Positions 53,001 through 60,155 of a DNA stretch of 64,000 nt are shown in pieces. Source of the stretch: an uncultured Alistipes sp. (lineage in GTDB: Bacteria > Bacteroidota > Bacteroidia > Bacteroidales > Rikenellaceae); assembly GCA_944323075.1 (NCBI GenBank), contig CALURC010000001.1:1-64000 (forward strand), read 5' to 3'. The notes beneath the pieces are model-generated. The model was not told the DNA's origin and did not search any database. It saw only the letters and a list, made by a program, of their open reading frames with translations. Numbering within the stretch: the first letter of the stretch is position 1; each line of letters opens with the position of its first letter. The translations under genes were made by a program, and so were the position numbers.

Positions 53001-53792
53001 GAACATCTGATCTGCTGCATGCGTGGCGGTAAAGACGGTAAGGGTAAGGCTCGGAACATCCAATGCGGTGTTCTCTCGACTGAGATCGGCAAGAAAGGAC
53101 GCGAAATCACCGGTCCTCAGAAAGCCGCAGCCGCATTGAAGCAGTTGATTCAGGAGGTTCGCGTCAACAAACCCGAAATCAACGAGGGTAAGATCAAGGT
53201 AAAACGTTTGATCAACGAGAAGTATTACCACATCTTCGGAGGAGAGATGAACAGTTCCGAACTGTGGCGCTACAACTTCTACCTCTACCAGTTGGAGAAT
53301 ATGCGTAAGGCCGACCTCCGCCGGATGGACAACAAGAACAAGAAGGTGGATATCAGCAATTTGGTTGATTTCCATCCGATCGACCGCGACAAAGAGTTCA
53401 GTCCGCTACTCGTCAATCCGAACCTGAACATCGAGCTGTCGAGCTTCAGCGAAACGTACGAAGAGCTGATGAGCTTCCCGAACTATCCGGATTTTGCCGA
53501 GGAGTTCGCCGCCAAGATCGACAAGCTCTACATTGCCGAAGGATACAGCGAGGAGACCAACATCAACAACATGATCGTTCAGTTGTTGATTCTGGAGGGC
53601 TATATCAACAGCGACGACATCGTTCGCGGAAACGTTATCGAGAAGGTCAACCGCGAGACCATCGCTGCTGCAAAACATGCCGTTGTTCGCTTCCTGAACA
53701 ATCGGGCTCAAAGCCAACAGGCCGAAGCCGAAAAAGCTCAGAAAATTGCACAGCCTTCTACGCAGGAAAAGAGTGAACAAAAAAAGAAGTAG
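47058..53792 (+). CDS. Giant protein with PLP aminotransferase core and HPr-kinase-like P-loop domain
   Basis: A single uninterrupted frame of 2244 residues, with no signal peptide or membrane helix, so cytosolic. Residues 1 to about 580 are helical and of no family I know. About 590-1010 is a fold-type I aminotransferase: NDPNNPTG (671-678), FLDEAY (702-707), the PLP lysine in STTKNLAATGERLG (K748, phosphate-binding R756) and the carboxylate-binding Arg in VVRFSLGG (R986); all expected residues are present. About 1010-1600 is again unknown and helical. About 1640-2000 contains a Walker A-type loop DGDSGVGKSE (1693-1702, K1700), closest to HPr kinase/phosphorylase or PEPCK-type kinases, with conserved-looking SRTTDFDPDY and RSTVGGMCDI after it. 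I recall similar giant aminotransferase-annotated proteins in other Bacteroidales. It is monocistronic with its own promoter and terminator. Reaction unknown. Confidence 0.8.
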   Translation: MKIVGEPKAFLSNEALQLLNLYESLGPRAEIFLPRHIFDNLTNFVTLCMEEPDDPAKQQAEINRYLLKFREDIPGYTDVSLMLIPHSNSKAFELSNRRSKFVKKINALLDTDGTTTDVKNILQNIRDTHDVSVGTPPINSFHIDFMAQVQLGGHIRDLRKYRDVIGVTGDINEAHWNYLMDTLEQMISQSTHYTTKAETNDFLHRSQWAVNFKGMNGMIRTVVSGNADKAVSLLKGDVFNKDAVVVLESPTPEDLYEQMTTDTTSIFVVKVKHARINHYSGAKWFPLLTRLVIVDDSKESRSSNTSLVFCFHNGIINTLNKVHTKKLGSPANTQLNLRLILENVNPTYLKEFREKLEIQIEEYAREIKSLLIEQTGDDTDIKKRITLFKLDAFSRQVVQDKYSLEKLRDFIFFLENCHKQENKKIQTQELIDEFENRIRNYFYAGNKLIDVITILEGGGRHQIKTFGDYLRSRTFNNLNSKIRYACQLILDIIPSCYERTLKNHFHKNFGINLFLEKYQEFLTKVGKDADNKGRFEKFLIDLGIRDKYFALNDEDKDIVKNFLSALGNLDQTSVSDSVQMIIRDLLFNPNGRPKPYIIYNGVQAWEYKDLLPDDCFDVNPFDLEIENDENGRLAYDRLIDKLQRIKSTLALFDDSGSLWDLFCENTTIIINDPNNPTGYTDFNSESVNNFLRFLNSCKITLFLDEAYAESVKIEDQSMPKWRTISRYIMNNIGSQSRIKAVSSLSTTKNLAATGERLGAVALTPQAADFAKYARSCNSAVHGNNMSLLMLNNTLETAQVAKSIKDRIESELPKNASRSKIKKALEQFIIDQIGKTAQNNEISKTNRQLHKTAGFEGSPLYLFLLNELVSLDKLDVLGLPDDFKYKDEPFFTYYQTRLVENLNKFRVNKNFRKESLTRLKMATSIASRLLDGTPAGEQIGYIKSDGSYLFNFRIRGGFAYADILLFCQALARYRGIATVPYPTGVVRFSLGGYISATKEGMKTFSAEIEDAFSIFIKYWLRFAEARNNPENKGVETKDLLDQIFGFAKDQDFIDCIIEDYKLSGKYKKDKAPSLQIRDVRSLYHTSPEKSGVTITTIGRSANSVIELHGDIVGSCKNVFEFIESSAFTKVYENLLAQVYKRVPALADMDFNTVSARYSKAVILKYITNKRTFQPNHHVLDNPEEMNVMREVLIEMENLLFSDSKMKILAINATGNPELDKAKLEGLNAIIKKYIREILLHFNLPFEKESLEPSRKEIVRVAGECFESITGLKLESLNLNIWVDEFMRNLRDLPEFKSLSISQKCIGYISDCVADGIARSPEITDKILYLYLLNNDNSFYKLVCKKLGYFDDKIKNCDDSEIRMFTEEFVSNILPMELEELSNYIMRKKDIKIAESEIYAVSRRVVRFYISMIKRTRGTDYYSRYAHTMVRIVETAFKKQNSSVNEMVQHGISLYKGFTMENKALETFENGKISWINDFMIKCGVISSEQPVQEHTRIVTDAKKREYPFHKVDRVDAGKERPAENQSENPMEYIKHIDTRPDSSFFTNRLARFVANMDSDDYRCKIVKHGVVKELVIFQKGYMKYLTDNYRLNYTEDISLKDIRNFVPDVISLLGAPEKLISFPQIGYFDIKGPSGNIKTIVTPLKSEADYFGDVKKPRLTVINEKVKEIGGVPRHGSLFMVEENDGSVFVVEIDGDSGVGKSEMIAAFLLKWLRNNLEGIRSIKMIAGDMFHEFQDAEGNLYGIGTEVGDFSRTTDFDPDYIRYYKYLFESSADSNVDDRNARSTVGGMCDITMPFKIDIMLSASNYSKEEGGITRADNPETFLLYTDAHGERKEKATSSDGPNFQRTLKRYTADKNIVDVISRHGNYLDDILDWEYNPADKQYYLASSYKLLDKIDITEIVNKIFVNKTFERDGIRYTIENVTFDMIQNRFIAAAVYEEDHEKVYSDILIDRKIFSSIFDSLASTPGGQPFIAEENQVDCVEHLICCMRGGKDGKGKARNIQCGVLSTEIGKKGREITGPQKAAAALKQLIQEVRVNKPEINEGKIKVKRLINEKYYHIFGGEMNSSELWRYNFYLYQLENMRKADLRRMDNKNKKVDISNLVDFHPIDRDKEFSPLLVNPNLNIELSSFSETYEELMSFPNYPDFAEEFAAKIDKLYIAEGYSEETNINNMIVQLLILEGYINSDDIVRGNVIEKVNRETIAAAKHAVVRFLNNRAQSQQAEAEKAQKIAQPSTQEKSEQKKK

Positions 53793-54202
53793 ATAAATCC
53801 TTCGACGTATTTCTTAAATAAACGTCGCCGAATCTGATAAAAACAGGTTAGATAAATTTCTAACCTGTTTTTTTATAACGTCTTACAAACTTATTCGTTC
53901 TGAAGTTCGTTTGAAGATCATCATATGATAAGGAGCAAAAGAGCTACTATAACACAAAACCTGTCCGGAACATTAACACAAGGAGATGCACTTATTACGA
54001 TAAGCCACATTTACAATACACTCAGATAAAAGTCCGCTTGACAAAAAAAACTACAATACACGAATAAATATATTTTGAAAATAAGAAAAGTATAACTATA
54101 TTTAACAAAAATAAACCATCATCATTATCACACACACTCATTTTTCAATATACAATACACAAAGTAGTATACATAGCCGAACGTTTATTTATTAATTGAT
54201 TT
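53793..54202. other. Gene-free region after the giant gene
   Basis: About 410 bases. It contains the terminator at 53840-53877; the remainder is AT-rich and shows no clear promoter, repeat or small gene. Confidence 0.6.
53840..53877 (+). terminator. Terminator of the giant gene
   Basis: A perfect 13-base stem (53840-53852 with 53859-53871), 6-base loop, followed by a T run. Confidence 0.9.
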
Positions 54203-54208
54203 GTGATT

Positions 54209-54934
54209 ATGAAAACTCAAAAAACATCTCTGTATTGTTTCTACGGACTCATTTTTGCGTTCGTATTCAACTGTGTATCTCCGTTATATGGACAACAATC
54301 ACGCCCCGGCATGCAAAAACCGGATGAGGAACTTCCCGTATCTCGATCGACCCCCTTTCTCTCGAACGATTGGATCTATTGGGAGAGTCAAAAACCTGTC
54401 GATTATTACGTCATCAACCAAACTCCACTCAAAAACCTACCGGGATACGATACGTTGTATCCACAAAGTGTATCTTCAACCCTCCCGACGGAAAAGGGTT
54501 ATGCAGTCACATGGGAAATCGTTGACAGCCAACTGTACCTATGTAATATAGATTTTAATATTTTGAGAGGATGGGGAAGTTCCGGCTCTTTGGAAATAGA
54601 AAACGAAGAGCTTAAAGCAGCCTATGAAAAGATGGAAGACGAATACTATCCGGACGGACAGAAATACAGAATCATGGAGCAGTTTACCGGAGAAAAATTT
54701 CAAAAAAATCGGGAAAATACGGCATGGCCCCCGAAACCGCAGGGTGCCATTCCTGCTGTCTGGGTCGATGGTACTTTTTTATTGAAAAAAAACGTAGACA
54801 AAAAAACGATACATATCAAACCCGATCCATCCAATCTGGGCACTCCGAAGGAATATATCCGTGCATTCAACAATGCACCGACCTTCAAAATAACTTTTTC
54901 GAAGGGTCGTATCGTCTCTGTGAATCGTCTGTAA
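54209..54934 (+). CDS. Secreted protein of unknown family, tandem copy 1
   Basis: About 241 residues from the ATG at 54209 (an in-frame GTG at 54203 is the alternative). Signal peptide about residues 1-28, ending LYGQQS. The mature part shares an ordered set of motifs with the next gene: DWIYWESQKPVDYYVINQTP, LPGYDTLY, TWEIVDSQLYLC, RGWG, KYRIMEQFTGEKFQKNR, TAWPPKPQG, IPAVWVDGTFLLKK, and a terminal FSKGRIVSV. I know no family for it. One Cys in the mature part is conserved between the copies. The two genes arose by tandem duplication. Likely periplasmic or surface. The DNA is more AT-rich than that of the giant gene. Confidence 0.7.
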   Translation: MKTQKTSLYCFYGLIFAFVFNCVSPLYGQQSRPGMQKPDEELPVSRSTPFLSNDWIYWESQKPVDYYVINQTPLKNLPGYDTLYPQSVSSTLPTEKGYAVTWEIVDSQLYLCNIDFNILRGWGSSGSLEIENEELKAAYEKMEDEYYPDGQKYRIMEQFTGEKFQKNRENTAWPPKPQGAIPAVWVDGTFLLKKNVDKKTIHIKPDPSNLGTPKEYIRAFNNAPTFKITFSKGRIVSVNRL

Positions 54935-55108
54935 GAAAGGAATAAACCACGTAGCAAGCCGCCTTAAAGCATATATATATCCCTTTATTGCTCAGTTATC
55001 AATAAGATTTCCGTGTTTTGACTGGAATGTATAATTTTTCTATTTTATGCACTCTTTCACAATATACACAATAATTGACACAATAATAACAACCTTATTA
55101 ACTAAGTT

Positions 55109-55834
55109 ATGATTATGAAAATAAAAAAGGTATCTCAATACTGTTTTTCAGTACTTATTCTTACTATTACACTCTGTTATGTACTTCCTGCATATGGACA
55201 ACAATCACTTTCTGATACGCCAGAACAGAAAAAGGAGGATTATGACATATTCATCTCATGCGATGTGATTTATTGGAAAAGCCGAAAACCGGACGCATTC
55301 TATGCTGTCGACCAGACCCCACTCAAAACTATACCGGGTTATGATACGTTGTACAAGAAAGCTACACCAACATTTTGCCCGCCAGACTTGATTCCCTCGC
55401 CGGAGAAACCATATAGTATCACATGGGAAATTATTGACAAACAGCTATATTTATGTGATATAGTCTTTGATGTTTTAAGAGGATGGGGAGAGATTGACCT
55501 CCCTACCAAAGACACGAAAGAGATGAGAAAATATACGGACGACGCTTTCTTTCCGAACGGAGCAAAATACAAAATCATGGAACAGTTCACCGGTATCAAG
55601 TTTCAGAAAGACCGGATACATACCGCATGGCCCATTAAACCTCAGGGTGTCATTCCTGCAGTATGGGTCAACGGTTCTTTTTTGTTGAAAAAAAACGAAA
55701 CGAAGATACCTGTCATTCTTGAACCGGAGCTGACTACCGGATATAGACTCGCTATCAATAACGCCCCGACCATCAAAGTAACCTTTTCCAAAGGACGCAT
55801 TGTGTCTGTAGAACATTTGAAAAAGAGTAAATAA
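55109..55834 (+). CDS. Secreted protein of unknown family, tandem copy 2
   Basis: A 241-residue paralogue of the preceding gene. Signal peptide about residues 1-28, ending AYGQQS. Shared motifs: VIYWKSRKPDAFYAVDQTPL, IPGYDTLY, TWEIIDKQLYLC, FDVLRGWG, KYKIMEQFTGIKFQKDR, TAWPIKPQG, IPAVWVNGSFLLKK and FSKGRIVSV. Divergence is strongest just after the signal peptide and in the middle acidic part. The 174-base gap between copies has no terminator I can see, so they may form one transcript. Function unknown. The ATG at 55115 is an alternative start. Confidence 0.7.
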   Translation: MIMKIKKVSQYCFSVLILTITLCYVLPAYGQQSLSDTPEQKKEDYDIFISCDVIYWKSRKPDAFYAVDQTPLKTIPGYDTLYKKATPTFCPPDLIPSPEKPYSITWEIIDKQLYLCDIVFDVLRGWGEIDLPTKDTKEMRKYTDDAFFPNGAKYKIMEQFTGIKFQKDRIHTAWPIKPQGVIPAVWVNGSFLLKKNETKIPVILEPELTTGYRLAINNAPTIKVTFSKGRIVSVEHLKKSK

Positions 55835-55930
55835 TGATAGCCCGTTGCATATATTACTCGATTCCTGCTTTGTTTCAATCTGTTGGTCAATAAATTTTCA
55901 ACTGGAATAACAGACTGACTACAATACATA

Positions 55931-55962
55931 GACAAAGGACAGGAATTTTCCTGTCCTTTGTC
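55931..55962. terminator. Inverted repeat after the tandem genes, terminator-like
   Basis: A near-perfect 15-base inverted repeat (55931-55945 with 55948-55962); with a realistic loop this is a 13-base stem. No T run follows on either strand. It lies between the convergent tandem pair and the NigD-like gene, so a bidirectional terminator is likely. Confidence 0.55.
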
Positions 55963-56038
55963 TGCATTGGGTCGAGAATTGTTCCCAATTTAACCAAATA
56001 ACTTATTTTAGAGAATCTGATACTCTAATAAATAAAAG

Positions 56039-56809
56039 CTATTCCACCGAAACTGAAGTCTTCGCATCATTTATCGTACCCTTACGTAACAAAGTATAAG
56101 TAATCGGCGTCGTATCATCTGCTTTAACCTGTCGGAAGATACCCGAAATAGTCTGAGGTAGTTGAGCATAATTTGTCCACTCCATAACAACTACAATCTG
56201 ATCTTTTCCTTCGGGAATCAAATCTGCAATATCGAAGCTTACACGTCCATACCCCTCATACATTCTCTCATTATCACCAAATGCATTATGTGTCAACTTC
56301 ACATACACTCGTTCATCTGTTGAACGCTCATCATCAACCACTAGATTCAACATATGAGCTTTCTGCAAATCAGAAAAATAGATTCCAAACTCAATATTTA
56401 AATATTGACCGTTCCCAAACCATGCATATAAAGCTTCAATCGGATCACGTCCCACACTATCAACCTGTTGTTCGTCCAACTGTGATGCATACAACGGATC
56501 TTTAGTCAACAATTCACGTATGGCATTAATTCGTATGTCATACACATTCTCATCTTTTTGTCCTAATTCAGTAAACGTAGCTACAACTCGCATACTATCT
56601 TTGACCTGAAAAGACGGATTGTCATTTTCAACAACCAACAACGTATTACCCAAATCCGTAACGATCTTAAACTCATCTTGAGTTCCGATTACTGTACCCC
56701 AACACTCCTTCATATGGAGCCATTCATGTTTATCGTCATCCAGACATGAAGTCAAACCGACAACCGATAACAACACTGCAAACAATGCAAATCTTGAAAT
56801 TCGACTCAT
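56039..56809 (-). CDS. NigD-like lipoprotein
   Basis: A 256-residue lipoprotein (lipobox LTSC, C22). The residues after the lipidated Cys, LDDDK, resemble the acidic export signal that sends Bacteroidota lipoproteins to the cell surface. The body matches NigD-like proteins: an OB-fold-like first half with WGTVIGTQDEFKIVTDLGNT and a beta-rich second half with LNLVVDDERSTDERVYVKLT. NigD-like proteins are widespread and little understood. It is the third gene behind an ECF sigma factor and a dual-membrane anti-sigma protein; in B. thetaiotaomicron a NigD protein in the same setting is linked to outer-membrane vesicle formation, from memory of published work. The 133-base gap to the middle gene allows its own promoter. 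Confidence 0.85.
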   Translation of the reverse strand: MSRISRFALFAVLLSVVGLTSCLDDDKHEWLHMKECWGTVIGTQDEFKIVTDLGNTLLVVENDNPSFQVKDSMRVVATFTELGQKDENVYDIRINAIRELLTKDPLYASQLDEQQVDSVGRDPIEALYAWFGNGQYLNIEFGIYFSDLQKAHMLNLVVDDERSTDERVYVKLTHNAFGDNERMYEGYGRVSFDIADLIPEGKDQIVVVMEWTNYAQLPQTISGIFRQVKADDTTPITYTLLRKGTINDAKTSVSVE

Positions 56810-56942
56810 AATTGCTAATAATTTTTAGATTTTATACTTTTTAATCGATCTCATCCAAAGAATGAAATTCACCTACACATGAAAGATGCGAGGTGAAAGC
56901 AAAACGTTGCGCGTATAGGCACCGCAAAAAGTATTATTTTGA

Positions 56943-58280
56943 TTAAAAATTATATCGCAACCCCATTCGGATATTAATATTCCATCGATTTGCAGTACGA
57001 TAGGTTATTGGCTGATCATCGTTGCGGAAATAATAATTCACACTGGGTTCGACATAAAGTCCCATTCGATCGATAAAATTATACCCAAAACCTGTTCCCA
57101 CATGTACGGATCCTAATATTCCATTTGCAGACAACCGATGTGTTGCAGAGGAGACTTGTGATGAACCATTGAAAACATCCACTTGTCCTGTGGCTGAAAT
57201 AGCTTTCTCTATCATTCCGCCCCCTATAAAATAAATATCGAGACGCTTTCTATCCAATATAGAGTAGGTAAGAGACAACGGAATACCCAAATAATGAACC
57301 TTCTGCGTATATTTATATCCGAACGCACCTTCTAACTGCGACTGAGATCGTAAGTAAGAATAAACCAAACCTGTCTCAATTCCCAAACGAGGAGTCAGGT
57401 ATTTTCTGACATTCAATCCGACAGAAACAGGCAACCGATGATCCATTGCCCCGGCTGTAAAATCAATCGGATAATCACCTTTTGTCGCTGTCATATCCAT
57501 AATATGAGACGACATCAAAAACGAAGAGAGTCGCGGTACTGTTCCACCACTGGGAGAAACAGAAGAGAAAGTAGATGCGTCGGCAAAAGCTCCTACCATC
57601 CACTTACGTACAGGTCGTCCCTTGTATGGCTTCTTCCGGCTTTCAAAATACCGATTGTAAATTTCAGAGTCATATGTTCTAACTTCCGCCGGCAAATTTG
57701 TTTTCTCCGATTTTTTCTGATCCGGAACCGAATTTTCTTGTTCGTGTCCCGAAGAAGCGGAAACTACAGTAGGGCTATCCGCAGATGGCATTTCCTGACT
57801 ATTTGCTGCCTGACTCGGACTCGAATAGGCATCTGCTGATTCGTTTTTCTCATTTTCAGTCCACAATGTTTCGGGTCGCTGTACTGATTGAGGATCTATT
57901 ACTTCAACCTTTTTTGCAGCACGCAACACATCTGTCAAAGCCGAATTCTCGGAACGGCTTTTCATTGCTGTTTGTAACGTACTCTGCAACTTATCCGAAT
58001 GATCTGCAGAGGGTAAAAGTGCCGTTTCGCTCGGCTCAGAATAAAAGACCGAACTATGACTCAACTTATATCCTCCCAGACCAACTGCGGCAAATAACAA
58101 AACTGCAGCTGCTGCATACATGATTCGTTTACGAAGCGGATTTCGAGGTTTAAGTTCAGGATGTGCATTAGCATACAGCTCCATCCTCCGCTGCATTTGC
58201 TGCCACGACGGCACACCTTCAGACGGTTGATAATTCTGTAATTTTCTTTTTAATATTTCCTCAAACGAATCCTCTCTCAT
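56943..58280 (-). CDS. Dual membrane-spanning anti-sigma factor with outer-membrane beta-barrel (Dma-like)
   Basis: A 445-residue protein with a rare layout. Residues 1-49 form a cytosolic anti-sigma-like peptide (FEEILKRKLQNYQPSEGVPS). Residues about 50-67 are one inner-membrane helix (IMYAAAAVLLFAAVGLGGY). About 75-215 is a Ser/Glu-rich, probably disordered periplasmic linker, and about 225-445 is an outer-membrane beta-barrel ending in NIRMGLRYNF. So one chain spans both membranes. The gene lies 13 bases behind the ECF sigma gene, the usual place for its anti-sigma factor. Family knowledge: Dma proteins of Bacteroides thetaiotaomicron have this design and control vesiculation with their sigma partner Das. 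The layout is seen in the sequence; regulation here is inferred. Confidence 0.85.
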   Translation of the reverse strand: MREDSFEEILKRKLQNYQPSEGVPSWQQMQRRMELYANAHPELKPRNPLRKRIMYAAAAVLLFAAVGLGGYKLSHSSVFYSEPSETALLPSADHSDKLQSTLQTAMKSRSENSALTDVLRAAKKVEVIDPQSVQRPETLWTENEKNESADAYSSPSQAANSQEMPSADSPTVVSASSGHEQENSVPDQKKSEKTNLPAEVRTYDSEIYNRYFESRKKPYKGRPVRKWMVGAFADASTFSSVSPSGGTVPRLSSFLMSSHIMDMTATKGDYPIDFTAGAMDHRLPVSVGLNVRKYLTPRLGIETGLVYSYLRSQSQLEGAFGYKYTQKVHYLGIPLSLTYSILDRKRLDIYFIGGGMIEKAISATGQVDVFNGSSQVSSATHRLSANGILGSVHVGTGFGYNFIDRMGLYVEPSVNYYFRNDDQPITYRTANRWNINIRMGLRYNF

Positions 58281-58293
58281 AGTTTGAACCGGA

Positions 58294-58824
58294 TCAGCCC
58301 TCTTGTTTTTGAAGTAAATTCTTCAAATATTGTTTAGCCCTCAAATACTGCGACCGAGAAGTTCCTTCACTGATATGCAACATTTCGGCAATCTCTTTGT
58401 GCGAATAACCCTCAATAGCAAAAAGGTTCAATACAGCCCGATAGCCTTCTGGAAGTTGCCCTATACAATGTAACAATTCGGCCTCAGCCATTTTATCGAT
58501 AGCCGATGCTTCGTCATTTCCCAGACGAAACAAACCGTCCATCGGTTCGGAATCTTGTAAAACATCGTTTTTCCGCAAATAGGCTAAAACCGTATTGACA
58601 AAAATACGTCGCATCCAACCTTCGAATGATCCTTCATGACGGAATCCCCCGATCTTCATAAAGACCGTAATGAATCCGTCATGCAACAGATCCTGAGCCA
58701 CCTCTCGATTGCACACGTATCGGAAACACACACCATACATTTTCGGTGCGTATTTCTCATACAACTCTTGCTGTGCTCGCGGATCATTCTTACAGCAGCG
58801 TTTTATTAACTCTTTCTCGGTCAC
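58294..58824 (-). CDS. ECF-type RNA polymerase sigma factor (Das-like)
   Basis: A 176-residue sigma-70 family factor with only regions 2 and 4: region 2 with AQDLLHDGFITVFMKIGGF (about residues 39-57) and GWMRRIFVNTVLAYLRK (about 68-84), region 4 with LPEGYRAVLNLFAIEGYSHK (about 122-141) and SEGTSRSQYLRAKQYLKNLL (about 152-171). It directs transcription of an envelope regulon. The next gene in the operon encodes its probable trans-envelope anti-sigma partner, followed by a NigD-like lipoprotein. A -7 box (TAACTTTG, 58951-58958 on the minus strand) precedes it by about 130 bases. Confidence 0.95.
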   Translation of the reverse strand: MTEKELIKRCCKNDPRAQQELYEKYAPKMYGVCFRYVCNREVAQDLLHDGFITVFMKIGGFRHEGSFEGWMRRIFVNTVLAYLRKNDVLQDSEPMDGLFRLGNDEASAIDKMAEAELLHCIGQLPEGYRAVLNLFAIEGYSHKEIAEMLHISEGTSRSQYLRAKQYLKNLLQKQEG

Positions 58825-58950
58825 CTATTTACTGGCTTATGATGCTCCGAACACTATTATAGATGTACGAAGAGGGGATTTCGTTGCATGAATAACGTAT
58901 TTTCCAATACTTTATTTTCCATTTTTCCGACATTTTACCATTCGGTTCTG

Positions 58951-58958
58951 CAAAGTTA
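58951..58958 (-). promoter_or_regulatory. Candidate -7 box (TAACTTTG) of the sigma factor operon
   Basis: Exact TAnnTTTG on the minus strand, about 127 bases before the sigma ATG. No clear -33 element; the operon may also be read from a sigma-specific promoter that I cannot define. Confidence 0.5.
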
Positions 58959-59029
58959 CACGCATTTGTTATTTAAAAAAATTAATTACATATTTGTTCT
59001 CCGTTTAACCCGATAAAACACAGTTTATC

Positions 59030-60142
59030 ATGCTGACCCAACTTTCGGCAGCCGTATCTGCAGATGGATACCTGGACGATTGTTCCAGCGAACGTTTAGT
59101 ACTGTCCCATCCGGACGATTGGAGCGAGGTATACCGATTACGGGCCGAATACGATGCGATATTGGTCGGAGCTGAGACAGTCCGTCGTGATAATCCGTCG
59201 CTCCGTCTCAAGGACGAGACCTTACAACAACACCGTATCCAGCAAGGAAAGACACCCGAACCGACAAAAATCGTTCTCAGCCGAAGTGGAAACCTGGATC
59301 CGAAGAGCCGTTTTTTTACAACAGGATCTGGAGATAAAATTGTTATTGTCGAAAGTGGAGCAAATCCTCAATATATCGCATCGCTAAAAAGTGTAGCCTC
59401 CGTATATGTCATAGAACCTCCTGTTACCGTACATTCTGTAACGAGTATTCTTACACAAAAAGGTATCAACTCTCTATTTGTTGAAGGAGGAAGTCGGACG
59501 TTGACCTTTTTTCTAAAAAACGGAGAAGCCGATCTGCTGCGGATCGCCGTCGCACCCTTTTTTGTCGGAGAATCGCAAGCTCCCCGTTTGACCTATGGTT
59601 CAACAGGAGGTTTCCTGTTCGACAAAAACAGACGCATGAACGTACTTCAAGTCCGACAAGTAGGGGATATGAGTGTAACCGACTATGCCCTAAGCCAAAC
59701 AGGTATCGATTATTTTCGATTGCGACAAGCTATCCACGAAGCTGCAAAATGTCCACAATCCGATTCTGCATATTCGGTCGGAGCAGTAATTATTGCCTCG
59801 AACGGGAATATATATACCGGTTTCAGTAGAGAAACTGCTCCAAACAACCACGCTGAAGAGGAAGCGATTCTCAAAGCAGAAAAGGCCGGAGTCTCTTTAC
59901 AAGATGCCGTGTTATACAGTTCGATGGAACCATGTTCCACACGGAAATCCAAACCGCTGTCCTGTTCAGAGCTGATCATCCGCCATAAAATGAAACGGGT
60001 CGTGTTCGCAGCATACGAACCCGACCGTTTCGTTCAGTGTTGCGGAGCCGACCGACTTCGACAAGCAGGAATAGACGTTTCGGTTCTCTCCGACTTGGCT
60101 TCCGAAGCACTCGCTCCAAACTCACATATTCTTACCCGATAA
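59030..60142 (+). CDS. RibD-like bifunctional protein with reversed domain order (reductase-deaminase)
   Basis: A 370-residue protein. Residues 1 to about 225 are a RibD_C/dihydrofolate-reductase-like domain: LSAAVSADGYLDD at the start, AILVGAETVRRDNPSL (about 44-59), FVEGGSRTLTFFL (about 150-162). Residues about 232-370 are a zinc-dependent deaminase: HAEEEA (H274, E276) and PCSTRKSKPLSC (C302, C312), the same 8-residue Cys spacing as RibD deaminases. In ordinary RibD the deaminase comes first and the reductase second. Both active sites look complete. The natural assumption is riboflavin pathway steps two and three, but the swapped order and no other rib gene nearby leave room for a different pteridine- or nucleotide-like substrate. 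Convergent with the plug-domain gene. Confidence 0.85.
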   Translation: MLTQLSAAVSADGYLDDCSSERLVLSHPDDWSEVYRLRAEYDAILVGAETVRRDNPSLRLKDETLQQHRIQQGKTPEPTKIVLSRSGNLDPKSRFFTTGSGDKIVIVESGANPQYIASLKSVASVYVIEPPVTVHSVTSILTQKGINSLFVEGGSRTLTFFLKNGEADLLRIAVAPFFVGESQAPRLTYGSTGGFLFDKNRRMNVLQVRQVGDMSVTDYALSQTGIDYFRLRQAIHEAAKCPQSDSAYSVGAVIIASNGNIYTGFSRETAPNNHAEEEAILKAEKAGVSLQDAVLYSSMEPCSTRKSKPLSCSELIIRHKMKRVVFAAYEPDRFVQCCGADRLRQAGIDVSVLSDLASEALAPNSHILTR

Positions 60143-60155
60143 CAGAATCTCGATT

